Shown: positions 17,624 to 28,000, counted from the stretch's first letter. The stretch is DNA of 64,000 nt from Aromatoleum bremense (GCF_017894365.1 NZ_CP059467.1:2046001-2110000), one strand, 5' to 3'. Program-made: numbers and translations. The notes: generated from the letters alone by a model not told the origin.

Positions 17624-19106
17624 GCTCGAAGCGCATATCCTTCGCTACTACCACGTCGAGAAATGGCGAACCGGCACGATCGCCCGCCAATTGCGCGTGC
17701 ATCACGGCACGGTGCGCCGCGTCCTGGCGCAAGCCGGGCTGCCCAGGACCGGCGGCGTGCAGCGCCCGTCGCAGCTCGACGCCTACCTGCCCTTCATTGG
17801 CCAGACGCTGGAGAAATTCCCGACGCTGACCGCCAGTCGCCTGTACGCGATGGTGCGCGAACGCGGCTATGGCGGCGGCCCCGACCACTTTCGCCACCTG
17901 ATTTCCCTGCATCGGCCTCGGCCGAAAGCAGAAGCCTTCCTGCGCCTGCGCACACTCGCCGGTGAGCAAGGGCAAGTCGATTGGGCGCACTTCGGTCACC
18001 TCGAGATCGGCCGTGCCCGCCGGCCGCTGATGGCCTTCGTCCTGGTCCTGTCCTGGTCGCGGCGCATCTTCCTGCGTTTCTTCCTCGATGCGCGCATGGA
18101 GAACTTCCTGCGCGGCCACGTCGGCGCCTTCGCCGCCTGGCAAGGGCTGCCGAGAGTCCTGCTCTACGACAATCTGAAGAGCGCCGTGCTCGAGCGCCAG
18201 AATGACGCCATCCGCTTTCACCCGACGCTGCTCGCGTTCGCCGGACACTACCGCTTCGAGCCGCGGCCGGTCGCCGTTGCGCGAGGAAATGAGAAGGGGC
18301 GGGTCGAACGGGCGATTCGTTATGCCCGCGAGAGCTTCTTCGCCGCCCGCAGCTTCGCGGACCTCGATGATCTGAACGCCCAGGCGCAAGCCTGGTGCGA
18401 CGGCCAGGCGGCCGATCGGCCTTGCCCAGAGGAGCGCTCGATCAGCGTGCGCGAAGCCTTTGCCCGCGAGCAGCCCCGCCTGCTCGCGCTGCCGGAGAAC
18501 CCCTATCCGACCGATGAGCACTTGACGGTGACGGCGGGCAAGACGCCGTACGTGCGCTTCGACCTCAACGACTATTCGATTCCGCACACGTATGTGCGGC
18601 GGCTGCTGACGGTCCGCGCCGATCCCTCGCGCGTGCGCGTCCTCGACGGCGGCGAGGTGCTCGCCGATCACCCGCGCAGCTACGATAGCCGAGACCAGAT
18701 CGAAGATCCGGCCCACATCAAGACGCTGATCGAGCTCAAGCGCGAAGCCCGGCATCACCGCGGTCAGAACCACCTGGCTCAGGTCGCACCGGCGAGCCGG
18801 GACCTCTTGCTCAGCGCCGCCGAACGCGGCGCCAACCTCGGCACGATCACCTCGGGTTTGCTGCGGCTCCTCGATCGCTACGGCGCCTCGGAATTGCAGG
18901 CGGCCATCGTCGAGGCGCTGGCCGGTGGCGTGCCGCACCCCAACGCGGTGCGCCTGGCGCTCGAGCGCCGGCGGGAGGCGCGCCACGAGGCGCCCCCGGT
19001 CGCCACCTGCCTGCCGCCGCACGTCAAAGACAAGGACGCACCGGTCCAGCCGCACCGACTCGATACCTACGACACCCTCACTGGAGAGGACGATGAGCAC
19101 GCTTGA
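17607..19106 (+). CDS. istA: IS21-type transposase IstA
   Basis: The 499-residue transposase has an N-terminal helix-turn-helix (GTIARQLRVHHGTVRRVLAQ) and a catalytic DDE core: D in GQVDWAHFG, D in LLYDNLKSAV and E in NEKGRVERAI. The C-terminal Mu-type domain includes NDYSIPHTYVRR. I take the GTG at 17607, preceded by GAAGAGGAA, as the start. The stop overlaps the istB start, which is the normal coupling for this family. Confidence 0.9.
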   Translation: MTIAPELEAHILRYYHVEKWRTGTIARQLRVHHGTVRRVLAQAGLPRTGGVQRPSQLDAYLPFIGQTLEKFPTLTASRLYAMVRERGYGGGPDHFRHLISLHRPRPKAEAFLRLRTLAGEQGQVDWAHFGHLEIGRARRPLMAFVLVLSWSRRIFLRFFLDARMENFLRGHVGAFAAWQGLPRVLLYDNLKSAVLERQNDAIRFHPTLLAFAGHYRFEPRPVAVARGNEKGRVERAIRYARESFFAARSFADLDDLNAQAQAWCDGQAADRPCPEERSISVREAFAREQPRLLALPENPYPTDEHLTVTAGKTPYVRFDLNDYSIPHTYVRRLLTVRADPSRVRVLDGGEVLADHPRSYDSRDQIEDPAHIKTLIELKREARHHRGQNHLAQVAPASRDLLLSAAERGANLGTITSGLLRLLDRYGASELQAAIVEALAGGVPHPNAVRLALERRREARHEAPPVATCLPPHVKDKDAPVQPHRLDTYDTLTGEDDEHA

Positions 19107-19845
19107 AGCGTTGCGCCAGCGCGCGCACGCGCTGCACCTCCACGGCCTGCTGGCGCACTGGCCGGACGCGGCCACGGCGGGCTGGGTCGAGCCGCTGCTG
19201 CAGTGGGAAGAGGACGAGCGCAGCCGGCGCAGTCTCGAGCGCCGGCTCAAGGACGCGCATATCGGCCGCTTCAAGCCGCTGTGCGATTTCGATTGGCTCT
19301 GGCCCCGGCGCTGCGACCGCGCGGCGATCGAGGAACTGATGGCGCTCGACTTCCTCAAGGAATCGGCCAACGCCGTGCTGCTCGGCCCCAACGGCGTCGG
19401 CAAATCGACCTTGGCGAAAAATATCGCCCATCAGGCGCTGATCCACGGCCGCACCGTGCTCTTTACGACCGCCGGCCAACTGCTCGGCGATCTGGCCGCG
19501 CTCGATAGCGATTCGGCACTGCGCCGGCGACTGCGCCACTATGCCGCGCCGGATTTGCTGGCCATCGACGAGGTCGGCTACCTCTCCTATTCGAACCGCC
19601 ACGCCGATCTGCTCTTCGAGCTGATCAGCCGCCGTTATGAGACGAAGAGCACGCTGGTCACCACGAATCGACCGTTCGCCGAATGGTCCGAGGTCTTTCC
19701 CAATGCCGCCTGCGTCGTCTCGCTCGTCGATCGCCTGGTGCACAACGCCGAAGTCATTGCCATCGACGGCGACTCCTATCGCCTGAAGGAGGCCAAGGAA
19801 CGCTCGGAGCAACGGGCAAAGCAACGACGGAGGGCGAAATCATGA
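19093..19845 (+). CDS. istB: IS21-type helper ATPase IstB
   Basis: The 250-residue AAA+ ATPase has Walker A in LLGPNGVGKSTLAKN, Walker B in LLAIDEVGYLSYS and sensor 1 in STLVTTNRPF. IstB-type proteins assemble on target DNA and activate the IstA transposase. The ATG at 19093 overlaps the end of istA by 14 bases, with GGAGAGGA upstream. The gene overlaps the start of the next small ORF by four bases. Confidence 0.9.
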   Translation: MSTLEALRQRAHALHLHGLLAHWPDAATAGWVEPLLQWEEDERSRRSLERRLKDAHIGRFKPLCDFDWLWPRRCDRAAIEELMALDFLKESANAVLLGPNGVGKSTLAKNIAHQALIHGRTVLFTTAGQLLGDLAALDSDSALRRRLRHYAAPDLLAIDEVGYLSYSNRHADLLFELISRRYETKSTLVTTNRPFAEWSEVFPNAACVVSLVDRLVHNAEVIAIDGDSYRLKEAKERSEQRAKQRRRAKS

Positions 19846-20069
19846 AGCCCTGGCTCCTGCCCTCCGGGCACCAGCGCGGCATCCCCTTCATCGTGCCCGA
19901 CCACTGGACGCCCGAGCAGGCACTGGCCGTCGTCGAGTTGCTCGACGATCTGCGCGAACGCATCTGGGCGCATTACCAGATCCCGCTTCACGAGCTTATG
20001 CGTGAGGAGTACGCACCAACCCACGCCCCTGATCTGCGCCACACCGATACCGACGACCCGCCATTCTGA
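19842..20069 (+). CDS. Small accessory ORF of the IS21-like element
   Basis: This 75-residue protein (starting MKPWLLPSGHQRGIPFIVPD) has the helix EQALAVVELLDDLRERIWAHY and an acidic tail ending DTDDPPF. Its ATG overlaps the istB stop, so it is translated with the transposition genes. I recall similar proteins behind istB in related elements; no function is known to me. A hairpin terminator follows 28 bases after its stop. Confidence 0.7.
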   Translation: MKPWLLPSGHQRGIPFIVPDHWTPEQALAVVELLDDLRERIWAHYQIPLHELMREEYAPTHAPDLRHTDTDDPPF

Positions 20070-20097
20070 CGACTGCCCGGCATCGCAACGCCAAACC

Positions 20098-20123
20098 ACA
20101 AGGGGCCTACGAAGGCCCCTTGT
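20098..20123 (+). terminator. Hairpin terminator of the IS21-like gene cluster
   Basis: An 11-bp stem (ACAAGGGGCCT / AGGCCCCTTGT) with a 4-base loop is followed by GCTCTTT. It lies just after the last IS gene and inside the element. Confidence 0.7.
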
Positions 20124-20175
20124 GCTCTTTGCCGTCCGCACAGCATTTCGTCGCCAAGTAGCAGCGGATTTACAC

Positions 20176-21378
20176 CGCCGCTAACACCTGTTCCCGCTCG
20201 AACAGCTGCGCATCGGTCCGACCCACGATGTCGGCGGATTTCATGCCGAACACCTCTTCGAAGCGGCGGTTCACGAATTCGTAGCGGCCATCCAGGTCCT
20301 TGAGAGAAACCAGCGAGGCCGTCTGGTCGATCATCGTCGCCAGCATCGCTTGCTGGCCGCCCGACTCCCTGGCCGGCACCGGCGCCGTTTCGGCCGAGGC
20401 GTTGCCCGGCGTCTGCGGCGAGACGGCGGGCAGCGGGATGGAGACGACGAATCCGAGCAGCCCGGCGCCCCGGAAGACGGGTTCGATGCGACTGGCGACG
20501 ACCCAGTCCGGCAGTTGCGGCGGAGCCATCTCGGACGGTCCGCTGCCGACCGGAATGCGGGTGTCCGTACTCAGCGTGACTCCCCATGCGGCCAGCGCCG
20601 GCGCCGCCCGCTCGTTGACTTTGACCAGCCGGCCGCGGCCATCGAAGACGATCACGCCCTCCGCGGCGGACAGCCGCTGCACGGTCGCCTCCAACAACTG
20701 GAAGCGCCGCTCCAGTTCCATCTGCGCCAACCGGGCTTCGATGCTGTTCGCGGTGGTGGCGATCAACGGCAGGCTGTGCTGGCTGTAGTCGCGCCTGAGG
20801 CCGGAAAGGTCGAGCACGCCGAGGACCGATGCATCCACCGGGTCGCGGATCACGGCGGCGGCGCAGGTCCACCTTTGGACTTCTTCACAGAAGTGCTCGG
20901 ACGCATGGACCTGGATCGGCTGCCCGAGGGCCAGGGCGGTGCCGATGGCATTGGTGCCCATGCTCGACTCCTGCCAGTTGTGGCCCGGCACCAGCCCCGC
21001 GCGCTGGATCGGGTCCCGCAGATGCGCGTCGCCTTCCACGTCGAGGATCGTGCCCTCGGGGTCCGTGAGGATCATCACCGTGCCGGTGTGGGCGAGAAAT
21101 TCCCGGGCCTGGATCATGAAGGGGGCGCTGGCCGAGATCAGGCGTTCATTCCGGTTGCGCAATGCCTCCAGTTCGCCGCGCTCCACCGGCGGCCGCGCCC
21201 CGCCGCGCCCGGGATCCACCTGCCCGACGAGGCAGCGCCGCCACGAGTCGTCGATCGCGGGGCGCAGCGCGCGGGTCGTGCCACGGAATTGCCCGCTCAG
21301 GAGCTTCTCCCATGCGGCCTTGATCTGGGGATTGTTCTCCGGGTGAGACAACGAACTTCCCTGGATTGCTTTTTTCAC
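20176..21378 (-). pseudogene. 5' part of the IS-split sensor gene: GAF and PAS regions
   Basis: The upstream piece of the gene completed at 14892-16820. A GAF-type sensor region like that of AcoR-type activators covers roughly residues 80-220 (GTVMILTDPEGTILDVEGD, LVPGHNWQESSMGTNAIGTAL, WTCAAAVIRDPVDASVLGVLDLSG). A PAS domain follows (AAEGVIVFDGRGRLVKVNERA). The last segment starts a second PAS domain (ASLVSLKDLDGRYEFVNRRF) that breaks at the IS. The likely start is the GTG at 21378 with GGGGTGAC upstream; the nearest in-frame ATG is 68 codons earlier. The frame runs a few codons into the IS and stops at 20170. Confidence 0.8.
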
Positions 21379-21886
21379 GGTGTCACCCCGGCCGCTTGAA
21401 GCTGCCCTTCGATGAGATTGATGGCCCGCCGACGCTTCGGAAGAAGCATCATCCCTCGCGCAATTCGAACGCCGTCCGCAGCGGAAATTCCCTTGCTGCC
21501 CGGCAGCCTTGCGGGGGGAAGCCGCGCGTGAGGGAGCTGGAGATCGCGTTGGCGTTCTGCGTGCGCAGACGGGGAAGCACAAGCAGGCCTTGGCTTTCAG
21601 GAAATGTGCTCATCACGTCGCCTCACGCCCCTCGACATCTCCGCGCGGCAGCGGTTGCCCCAGTTCGGCGTTCAGCCAATTACCGAAACGCCTGCCGATC
21701 TGCGCAGGTCAGTCCATGTGTGAGGCCATGCGGAGCGAAAGTCGGCGTCGCCATCCTGCATCCATTCGAGCCGCGAGCGTTCATCCATGCGCAGCCCCAA
21801 TATGCCGATCACGGACTGACCTCAATGTGCCGGTCATGAGGTGGCTCCAATGTGCCGGTCGGTGACACTCGATGACCGGTACCGGG
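21379..21886. other. Region between the split sensor gene and the CRISPR array, no intact gene
   Basis: This 508-base stretch has several open frames but none has a ribosome site or a recognisable product. It should contain the promoter of the GAF-PAS gene at its left end. The right end holds three 25-bp-spaced imperfect repeats, listed separately. Confidence 0.5.
21797..21861. repeat. Three direct repeats at an exact 25-bp spacing beside the distal array end
   Basis: Three imperfect copies of CCAATGTGCCGGTC start at 21797 (CCAATATGCCGATC), 21822 (TCAATGTGCCGGTC) and 21847 (CCAATGTGCCGGTC). Repeated transposase-binding sites of this type are usual at the ends of IS21-family elements, so this may be a stranded IS end. 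No matching transposase is adjacent. The last copy ends 26 bases before the terminal CRISPR repeat. Confidence 0.55.
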
Positions 21887-22280
21887 CGGCCTATCCCCGC
21901 GGACGCGGGGAAACTCGGCCGAGCGGGCGACCACGCAGCCATCGTTGGGCCTATCCCCGCGGACGCGGGGGAAACACGCCCACATGCAACGGGGAATGTC
22001 TGCTGACGGGCCTATCCCCGCGGACGCGGGGGAAACTGGGCCTGGACGAATCGCGCGGGACTGCAAAGGGGCCTATCCCCGCGGACGCGGGGGAAACGAG
22101 CGGGCAGGGGATCGCGGCGGCTCGGGAAGGGGCCTATCCCCGCGGACGCGGGGGAAACGCCATCCGCGACCGGGAGCAGAAGACCGGAAAGGGCCTATCC
22201 CCGCGGACGCGGGGGAAACGCGCGGGCGTCGTCAGCTGGGGAGGGCAAACCGGGCCTATCCCCGCGGACGCGGGGGAAAC
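21887..22280 (-). CRISPR. Leader-distal block of the type I-E array, 7 repeats
   Basis: Seven repeats start at 21887, 21947, 22008, 22069, 22130, 22191 and 22252, with 32-nt spacers. The outermost copy (21887-21914) is degenerate: it lacks one G in the G run and its first base is C. Decay of the terminal repeat is normal for the end farthest from the leader. In the direction of transcription (minus strand) the repeat begins GTTTCCCCCGCG and ends GGGGATAGGCCC, a 29-nt type I-E repeat with a CCCCGCG/CGCGGGG stem. The next spacer is cut by an IS at 22309. Confidence 0.98.
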
Positions 22281-22542
22281 ATGGCAATATCCCGGTGCCG
22301 AACAGTACTGCGGATTCCGACCCAACGTGACCGCTGATTCCGAAATAGTGTGACCGGTGAATCCGCGGGTCGTGACCGCGGATTCCGATTTGATCGTGAC
22401 CGATTTCGGCGAGTTGTCGGAATGGGCGGTCACGATGTCGGAATCGTCGGTCACGATCAAATCGGAACGGGTTTGTGAGGCCAAGCGTGGCAACGTCGTT
22501 TGTCAGGCCGGCTACCCTCGCGCGCTTTGCGCGGAGACGGGA

Positions 22543-24105
22543 ATGCCGGCGGAGCGGATTGCCATGCACAAGATCAGGGAGCTGTTACGGCTCAAATACG
22601 ACTGCGCGCTGTCGCATGAGCGCATTGCCCGCGCGCTGTCGATTTCCAAAGGCGTGGTCGCCAAGTATGTGAAGGCGGCCGAGGAGTGCGGCCGGCCGTG
22701 GGCCGAGTTGTCGGCGGCCGACGAGGCAGAGCTGCGCCGGGTGCTGGGGGTCGCCCGGCGTGGACGTGGCGCGAGCGTCGCGAATGTGCCGCCGGATCTG
22801 GCGGCGGTGCATCAGGGGCTCAAGCGAAAGAACGTCACGCTGGCGCTGCTGTGGGAAGAGTACGTGCAGACGGCCGGCGGGCCGAGCTATCAGTACTCGC
22901 GCTTTTGCGACCTGTACCGCGCGTTCGCCCGCACGCTCAAGCGCTCGATGCGCCAGGTGCACCGCGCCGGCGAGAAACTCTTCATCGATTACGCTGGCGA
23001 CACGGTGCCGATCGTCGACGCCGACACTGGCGAGATTTCGCGCGCGCAGATCTTCGTCGCGGTGCTCGGCGCCTCGAGCTATACGTTCGCCTGCGCCACG
23101 GCGACGCAGTCGCAGGCCGACTGGCTGGGCTCGCTTGCCCGGGCGCTGGCCTTTATCGGCGGCCTGCCCGAGCTCGTGGTGCCCGACAATACGCGCTCGC
23201 TCGTCGGGCAGGCCGACCGCTACGAACCGCAACTGCAGCGCACCACCGCCGAGTTCGCCGCGCACTACGGCGTGGCGATCCTGCCCACGCGCCCCTACAA
23301 GCCGCAGGACAAATCCAAGGTCGAAGTCGGCGTACAGATCGTGCAGCGCTGGATTCTGGCGCGGTTGCGGCATCAGCGTTTCTTCTCGCTGGTGGAGCTC
23401 AACGGTGCGATCGCCGCGTTACTCGAGCCGCTGAACACGCGTCCCTTCCGGCGCCTGCCAGGCTCGCGCCGCGAAGCGTTCGAGACGCTCGACCGGCCGG
23501 CGCTGCGCCCGTTGCCCGCCACCGCGTTCCAGTTCGCCCAGTGGAAACGGGCCAAGCCCAATATCGATTACCACGTCGAGTTCGACGGGCATTACTACAG
23601 CGTGCCGTATGCGCTCGCCGGCCAACCGGTGGAGTTGCGCATCACCGCGAGCAGCATCGAATGCTTTGCCGCAGGCCGTCGCGTCGCGGTGCATGCGAGA
23701 AGCCACCGGCCCGGCGTCTACTCCACGCTCACCGAACACATGCCCGCATCCCATCAGGCGCATCGCCAGTGGTCGCCCGGCAAACTCATCGCCTGGGGCG
23801 CCACCGTCGGCCCGCACACCGAGCAGGTGGTCAGCCACCAACTCGAACGCATGCCGCACCCCGAGCAGGGCTACCGGGCGTGCCTCGGGCTGATGCGCCT
23901 CGGTCGCCAATACGGCAACGAACGGCTCGAAGCCGCGGCGACCCGCGCCGTCACCCTCGGGGCGATGCGTTACCGCAACGTCGCCTCGATCCTCAAGAGC
24001 GGGCTCGACCGCGCACCGCTCCCCACTCCCACTGCCGCTAGCCAAACCGAACTGGCGCTCCCCGCCGTGCACGAGAACCTGCGCGGGGCGCGCTACTACC
24101 ACTGA
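22543..24105 (+). CDS. istA: IS21-family transposase IstA (element in the CRISPR array)
   Basis: The roughly 520-residue transposase has an N-terminal helix-turn-helix ([21 protein letters not shown]), the catalytic residues D in [11 protein letters not shown] in [11 protein letters not shown] and E in [10 protein letters not shown], and the C-terminal domain with [14 protein letters not shown]. Two starts are possible: ATG 22543 (after GGAGACGG) or ATG 22564 (after GGAGCGG); the second gives the usual [12 protein letters not shown] start. It belongs to a different IS21 subgroup from the element at 16821-20175. Confidence 0.92.
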   Translation: MPAERIAMHKIRELLRLKYDCALSHERIARALSISKGVVAKYVKAAEECGRPWAELSAADEAELRRVLGVARRGRGASVANVPPDLAAVHQGLKRKNVTLALLWEEYVQTAGGPSYQYSRFCDLYRAFARTLKRSMRQVHRAGEKLFIDYAGDTVPIVDADTGEISRAQIFVAVLGASSYTFACATATQSQADWLGSLARALAFIGGLPELVVPDNTRSLVGQADRYEPQLQRTTAEFAAHYGVAILPTRPYKPQDKSKVEVGVQIVQRWILARLRHQRFFSLVELNGAIAALLEPLNTRPFRRLPGSRREAFETLDRPALRPLPATAFQFAQWKRAKPNIDYHVEFDGHYYSVPYALAGQPVELRITASSIECFAAGRRVAVHARSHRPGVYSTLTEHMPASHQAHRQWSPGKLIAWGATVGPHTEQVVSHQLERMPHPEQGYRACLGLMRLGRQYGNERLEAAATRAVTLGAMRYRNVASILKSGLDRAPLPTPTAASQTELALPAVHENLRGARYYH

Positions 24106-24127
24106 TTCCACCCACCGGAGAACATCG

Positions 24128-24862
24128 ATGCTGATACAACACAGCCTGCAACAACTGCGCACCCTGCGCCTGGAAGGCATGGCCCGCGCCTTCGAGGAGC
24201 AGCTCACCCAGCCCGCCATCACCGCGCTCAGCTTCGAGGAGCGCTTGGCGCACCTCATCGATCGGGAGTGCCTGCTGCGCGACGGCAAACGCATCGATCG
24301 GCTGCTCAAGGCCGCCCGCATCAAAGCCGCTGCCGCCTGCCTGGAGGACGTCGACTACCGCGCCGGCCGGGGCCTCGAGCGCAGTCAGATCGCCGCGCTC
24401 GGCACCGGTCAATGGATTCGCCATCACCAGAACTGCCTCATCACGGGGCCCACCGGCAGCGGCAAGACCTGGCTCGCCTGCGCGCTCGCCAACGCAGCGT
24501 GCCGGCAGGGCCTCGCGGCCTACTACGTGCGTCTGCCGCGGCTCTTCGAGGAACTGCGCATCGCGCATGCCGACGGCAGCTTCAGCCGACGCCTGATGCA
24601 GCTCGCGCGCATGGATCTCATCGTCATCGACGATTGGGGCCTGGCCGCGCCGTCGGCGCAGGAGCGAAGCGACCTGCTGGAGCTGCTCGACGACCGGGTC
24701 GGCACGCGTTCGACCGTGATCACCAGCCAGCTGCCGATCGAGCACTGGCACACCTACCTGGGCGACCCGACCTTCGCCGATGCGATCCTCGATCGCGTCG
24801 TGCACGCCGCGCACAAGCTCGCCCTCAAGGGCGAGTCGATGAGAAGAAAGGAAAAGGCATGA
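24128..24862 (+). CDS. istB: IS21-family helper ATPase IstB (element in the CRISPR array)
   Basis: The 244-residue AAA+ protein has Walker A in [17 protein letters not shown], Walker B in [13 protein letters not shown] and the sensor segment [14 protein letters not shown]. It starts 22 bases after the istA stop behind ACCGGAGAAC. It should activate the transposase on captured target DNA. The remaining 207 bases to the IS end hold the right terminal repeats and no gene. Confidence 0.93.
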   Translation: MLIQHSLQQLRTLRLEGMARAFEEQLTQPAITALSFEERLAHLIDRECLLRDGKRIDRLLKAARIKAAAACLEDVDYRAGRGLERSQIAALGTGQWIRHHQNCLITGPTGSGKTWLACALANAACRQGLAAYYVRLPRLFEELRIAHADGSFSRRLMQLARMDLIVIDDWGLAAPSAQERSDLLELLDDRVGTRSTVITSQLPIEHWHTYLGDPTFADAILDRVVHAAHKLALKGESMRRKEKA

Positions 24863-25079
24863 GGCCGTGCGCGCGAGACGCCTTACCCACAGGCGCCCGC
24901 CCGCCAGCGCATGAGGCGCACTGGCGGCCGCCTGTGGATAAGCCTGCGCCGTGCCTCGAATCGAGCGTCATCGTGACCGACGCGGTTAGAATCTGAACAC
25001 CACGCTTCGCGCGCAGACCCCACCGGTCACGTTCGTCGGTGCAGGCGGTCACGTTCGTCGGAATGCGCACAGTACAAGC

Positions 25080-28000
25080 GGGCCTATCCCCGCGGACGCG
25101 GGGGAAACACCGAGTAATACCCCGTCGAGTGCTCGCGCCCGGGCCTATCCCCGCGGACGCGGGGGAAACAATCCGTCCTTGACTCAGGCACGTGCGACGA
25201 CGGGCCTATCCCCGCGGACGCGGGGGAAACGCCGGCTGCGATACGCTCATCTCGGTGAACCAGGGCCTATCCCCGCGGACGCGGGGGAAACAGGTAGATC
25301 GGTCCGCGGGCCGGCGCAGTGCCGGGCCTATCCCCGCGGACGCGGGGGAAACGCGATGGTGGGGAGCGCGCGGAGGCGTCGGCGGGGCCTATCCCCGCGG
25401 ACGCGGGGGAAACGATCGGCGGTTGATCGCCGATGAAGGATTCGAGGGCCTATCCCCGCGGACGCGGGGGAAACTCATCTCGTCGTACGTCCGGGTCGCC
25501 GTGCCGGGGCCTATCCCCGCGGACGCGGGGGAAACAAGGCCGGCTTCATCGAAAGCCGCGCCGCGCAGGGCCTATCCCCGCGGACGCGGGGGAAACTCGA
25601 CCTGATGGTCAATATCGTCGCGGACCTGGGGCCTATCCCCGCGGACGCGGGGGAAACAACGGTCAAATCGATCCGGGCGGCGGCGAAGGGGGCCTATCCC
25701 CGCGGACGCGGGGGAAACGCCTGCGGTGCGCTGTACGTCACACGCCGGTCGGGCCTATCCCCGCGGACGCGGGGGAAACACTGCCCTGCGACCTGGTTGG
25801 CCTTGTTGATGGGGCCTATCCCCGCGGACGCGGGGGAAACGAGGAATGGGCGCTGAAAGCCGGCTGCTTTCCGGGCCTATCCCCGCGGACGCGGGGGAAA
25901 CGCTGCCGGCGATCTCGGCGCGGTAGTTCTCCAGGGCCTATCCCCGCGGACGCGGGGGAAACACCGCCATCCAGGCACCTCCTTGAGCGATCCAGGGCCT
26001 ATCCCCGCGGACGCGGGGGAAACGGTTGGGCGGCGAGCCTGACGAGTGCTCGGGCGGGCCTATCCCCGCGGACGCGGGGGAAACGAGGCGCGCGCGCAGA
26101 CGGCGCTGGATGATGAGGGCCTATCCCCGCGGACGCGGGGGAAACGCGATCTGGCTGCAGCGGGCGTGGGGCGTGGAGGGCCTATCCCCGCGGACGCGGG
26201 GGAAACATCATCGACAACGCTGGCGCCGAAGTCGGCGAAGGCCTATCCCCGCGGACGCGGGGGAAACGTGCGCGGCGGTAACGAATTGCTCCCAGACAGG
26301 GGCCTATCCCCGCGGACGCGGGGGAAACTTCATCCACTGTTTTTCAACTTTCTATAGGGGGGGCCTATCCCCGCGGACGCGGGGGAAACGCCAGATCGTC
26401 GATGATCATGCCGGGGGCGAAGGGCCTATCCCCGCGGACGCGGGGGAAACTCCCCCAGCCATCTGCCGCCGGGTTTTTCGGGGGGCCTATCCCCGCGGAC
26501 GCGGGGGAAACTTGATATAGGCCACCGCATTGCCGAGCTTCAGGGGCCTATCCCCGCGGACGCGGGGGAAACGATCGGCAGGCGCTCGCGCTGGCGGGCT
26601 AATCGGGCCTATCCCCGCGGACGCGGGGGAAACTGACGGTTGCGCCTGAGATGTGCGCGAAGATCGGGCCTATCCCCGCGGACGCGGGGGAAACGGGAAG
26701 GTTGGGAAGTAGCAGTGTTTGTGCGGGGGCCTATCCCCGCGGACGCGGGGGAAACACCGCCAGCGTGCCGCCGCGCATCATCGACTGGGGCCTATCCCCG
26801 CGGACGCGGGGGAAACTCCAGATCCCGACGCAGGTGATCGATCAGCCGGGGCCTATCCCCGCGGACGCGGGGGAAACGCCTTATCGCCGACGCATGATCT
26901 TGGCCACGTGGGCCTATCCCCGCGGACGCGGGGGAAACCTCGGCGCGGTCGCGCTCTTCCTGCCCGTGGAGGGCCTATCCCCGCGGACGCGGGGGAAACG
27001 CCGAGCAGATGGAAGTGGCGCACCTGGTCGAGGGCCTATCCCCGCGGACGCGGGGGAAACACACGGCGCGTAACGAGCGCGCTTTTGCTCCAGGGCCTAT
27101 CCCCGCGGACGCGGGGGAAACACCGCCTGGGCCGTCGGCCGCGGCGAAGAGATGGGCCTATCCCCGCGGACGCGGGGGAAACATCAAGCCGGCGCCTTGC
27201 CTCGATCTGGCCGAGGGCCTATCCCCGCGGACGCGGGGGAAACCCGTCGCCTATGCCAACGATGCGAACGCCCGCGGGCCTATCCCCGCGGACGCGGGGG
27301 GAAACGCGGCCTCGCGGGACATTCTTGGGACGCTGCCGGGCCTATCCCCGCGGACGCGGGGGAAACATCCCGCATGAACCGTTTCACGGCGAGCGCATGG
27401 GCCTATCCCCGCGGACGCGGGGGAAACGAAGAGCAGCGATTGCTCGCGCCGATTCGGCAGGGCCTATCCCCGCGGACGCGGGGGAAACACGCACGGATAT
27501 TCCGGGTGACGCAGCATCGGGGGCCTATCCCCGCGGACGCGGGGGAAACCTCGCCCCGCGTGCGCCGGTCACCATCGCGACGGGCCTATCCCCGCGGACG
27601 CGGGGGAAACACACGGCGCGTAACGAGCGCGCTTTTGCTCCAGGGCCTATCCCCGCGGACGCGGGGGAAACATTTGGTTTCGGCGTTCATGCTGCTTCCT
27701 TGAGGGCCTATCCCCGCGGACGCGGGGGAAACTCTCGCCCGCCAGCTGCCGACGCTGTGGTCACGGGCCTATCCCCGCGGACGCGGGGGAAACCCGGAGC
27801 AGGCCAAGCGGGGGATGCCGGAGCCGGGCCTATCCCCGCGGACGCGGGGGAAACATCTGCTCCAGGTTGTCCCGCAATCCATCGAGGGGCCTATCCCCGC
27901 GGACGCGGGGGAAACAGCCACAGGGCTCAGCGCATCGGCCATGGACTGGGCCTATCCCCGCGGACGCGGGGGAAACGTCGCCCGGCTATGGCCCGGCAGC

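Larger units (their letters stand above)
16821..20175 (+). mobile_element. IS21-like element with four ORFs
   Basis: The element carries istA and istB plus two extra ORFs and splits a GAF-PAS-PAS-GGDEF-EAL gene. The left end starts TGACATTGGCGG; the right end, read inward, starts GTGTAAATCCGC. The pentamer CGCCG occurs at 16816-16820 and 20176-20180 and fits a 5-bp target duplication, but collapsing it does not restore the host frame, so the exact ends are uncertain by several bases. The 350 bases from 16821 to 17170 hold no gene I can support. A hairpin terminator closes the gene cluster. Confidence 0.8.
22309..25069 (+). mobile_element. IS21-family element inserted inside a CRISPR spacer
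   Basis: The 2761-bp element has matching ends: left TGCGGATTCCGACC with AACGTGACC, right (read inward) TGCGCATTCCGAC with GAACGTGACC. The target duplication CAGTAC lies at 22303-22308 and 25070-25075. Subterminal copies of GTGACC/GATTCCGA motifs fill 22320-22460 and 25020-25065 and are likely transposase binding sites. It carries istA and istB only. The host spacer is 22281-22308 plus 25076-25079, which makes 32 nt. Confidence 0.95.
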
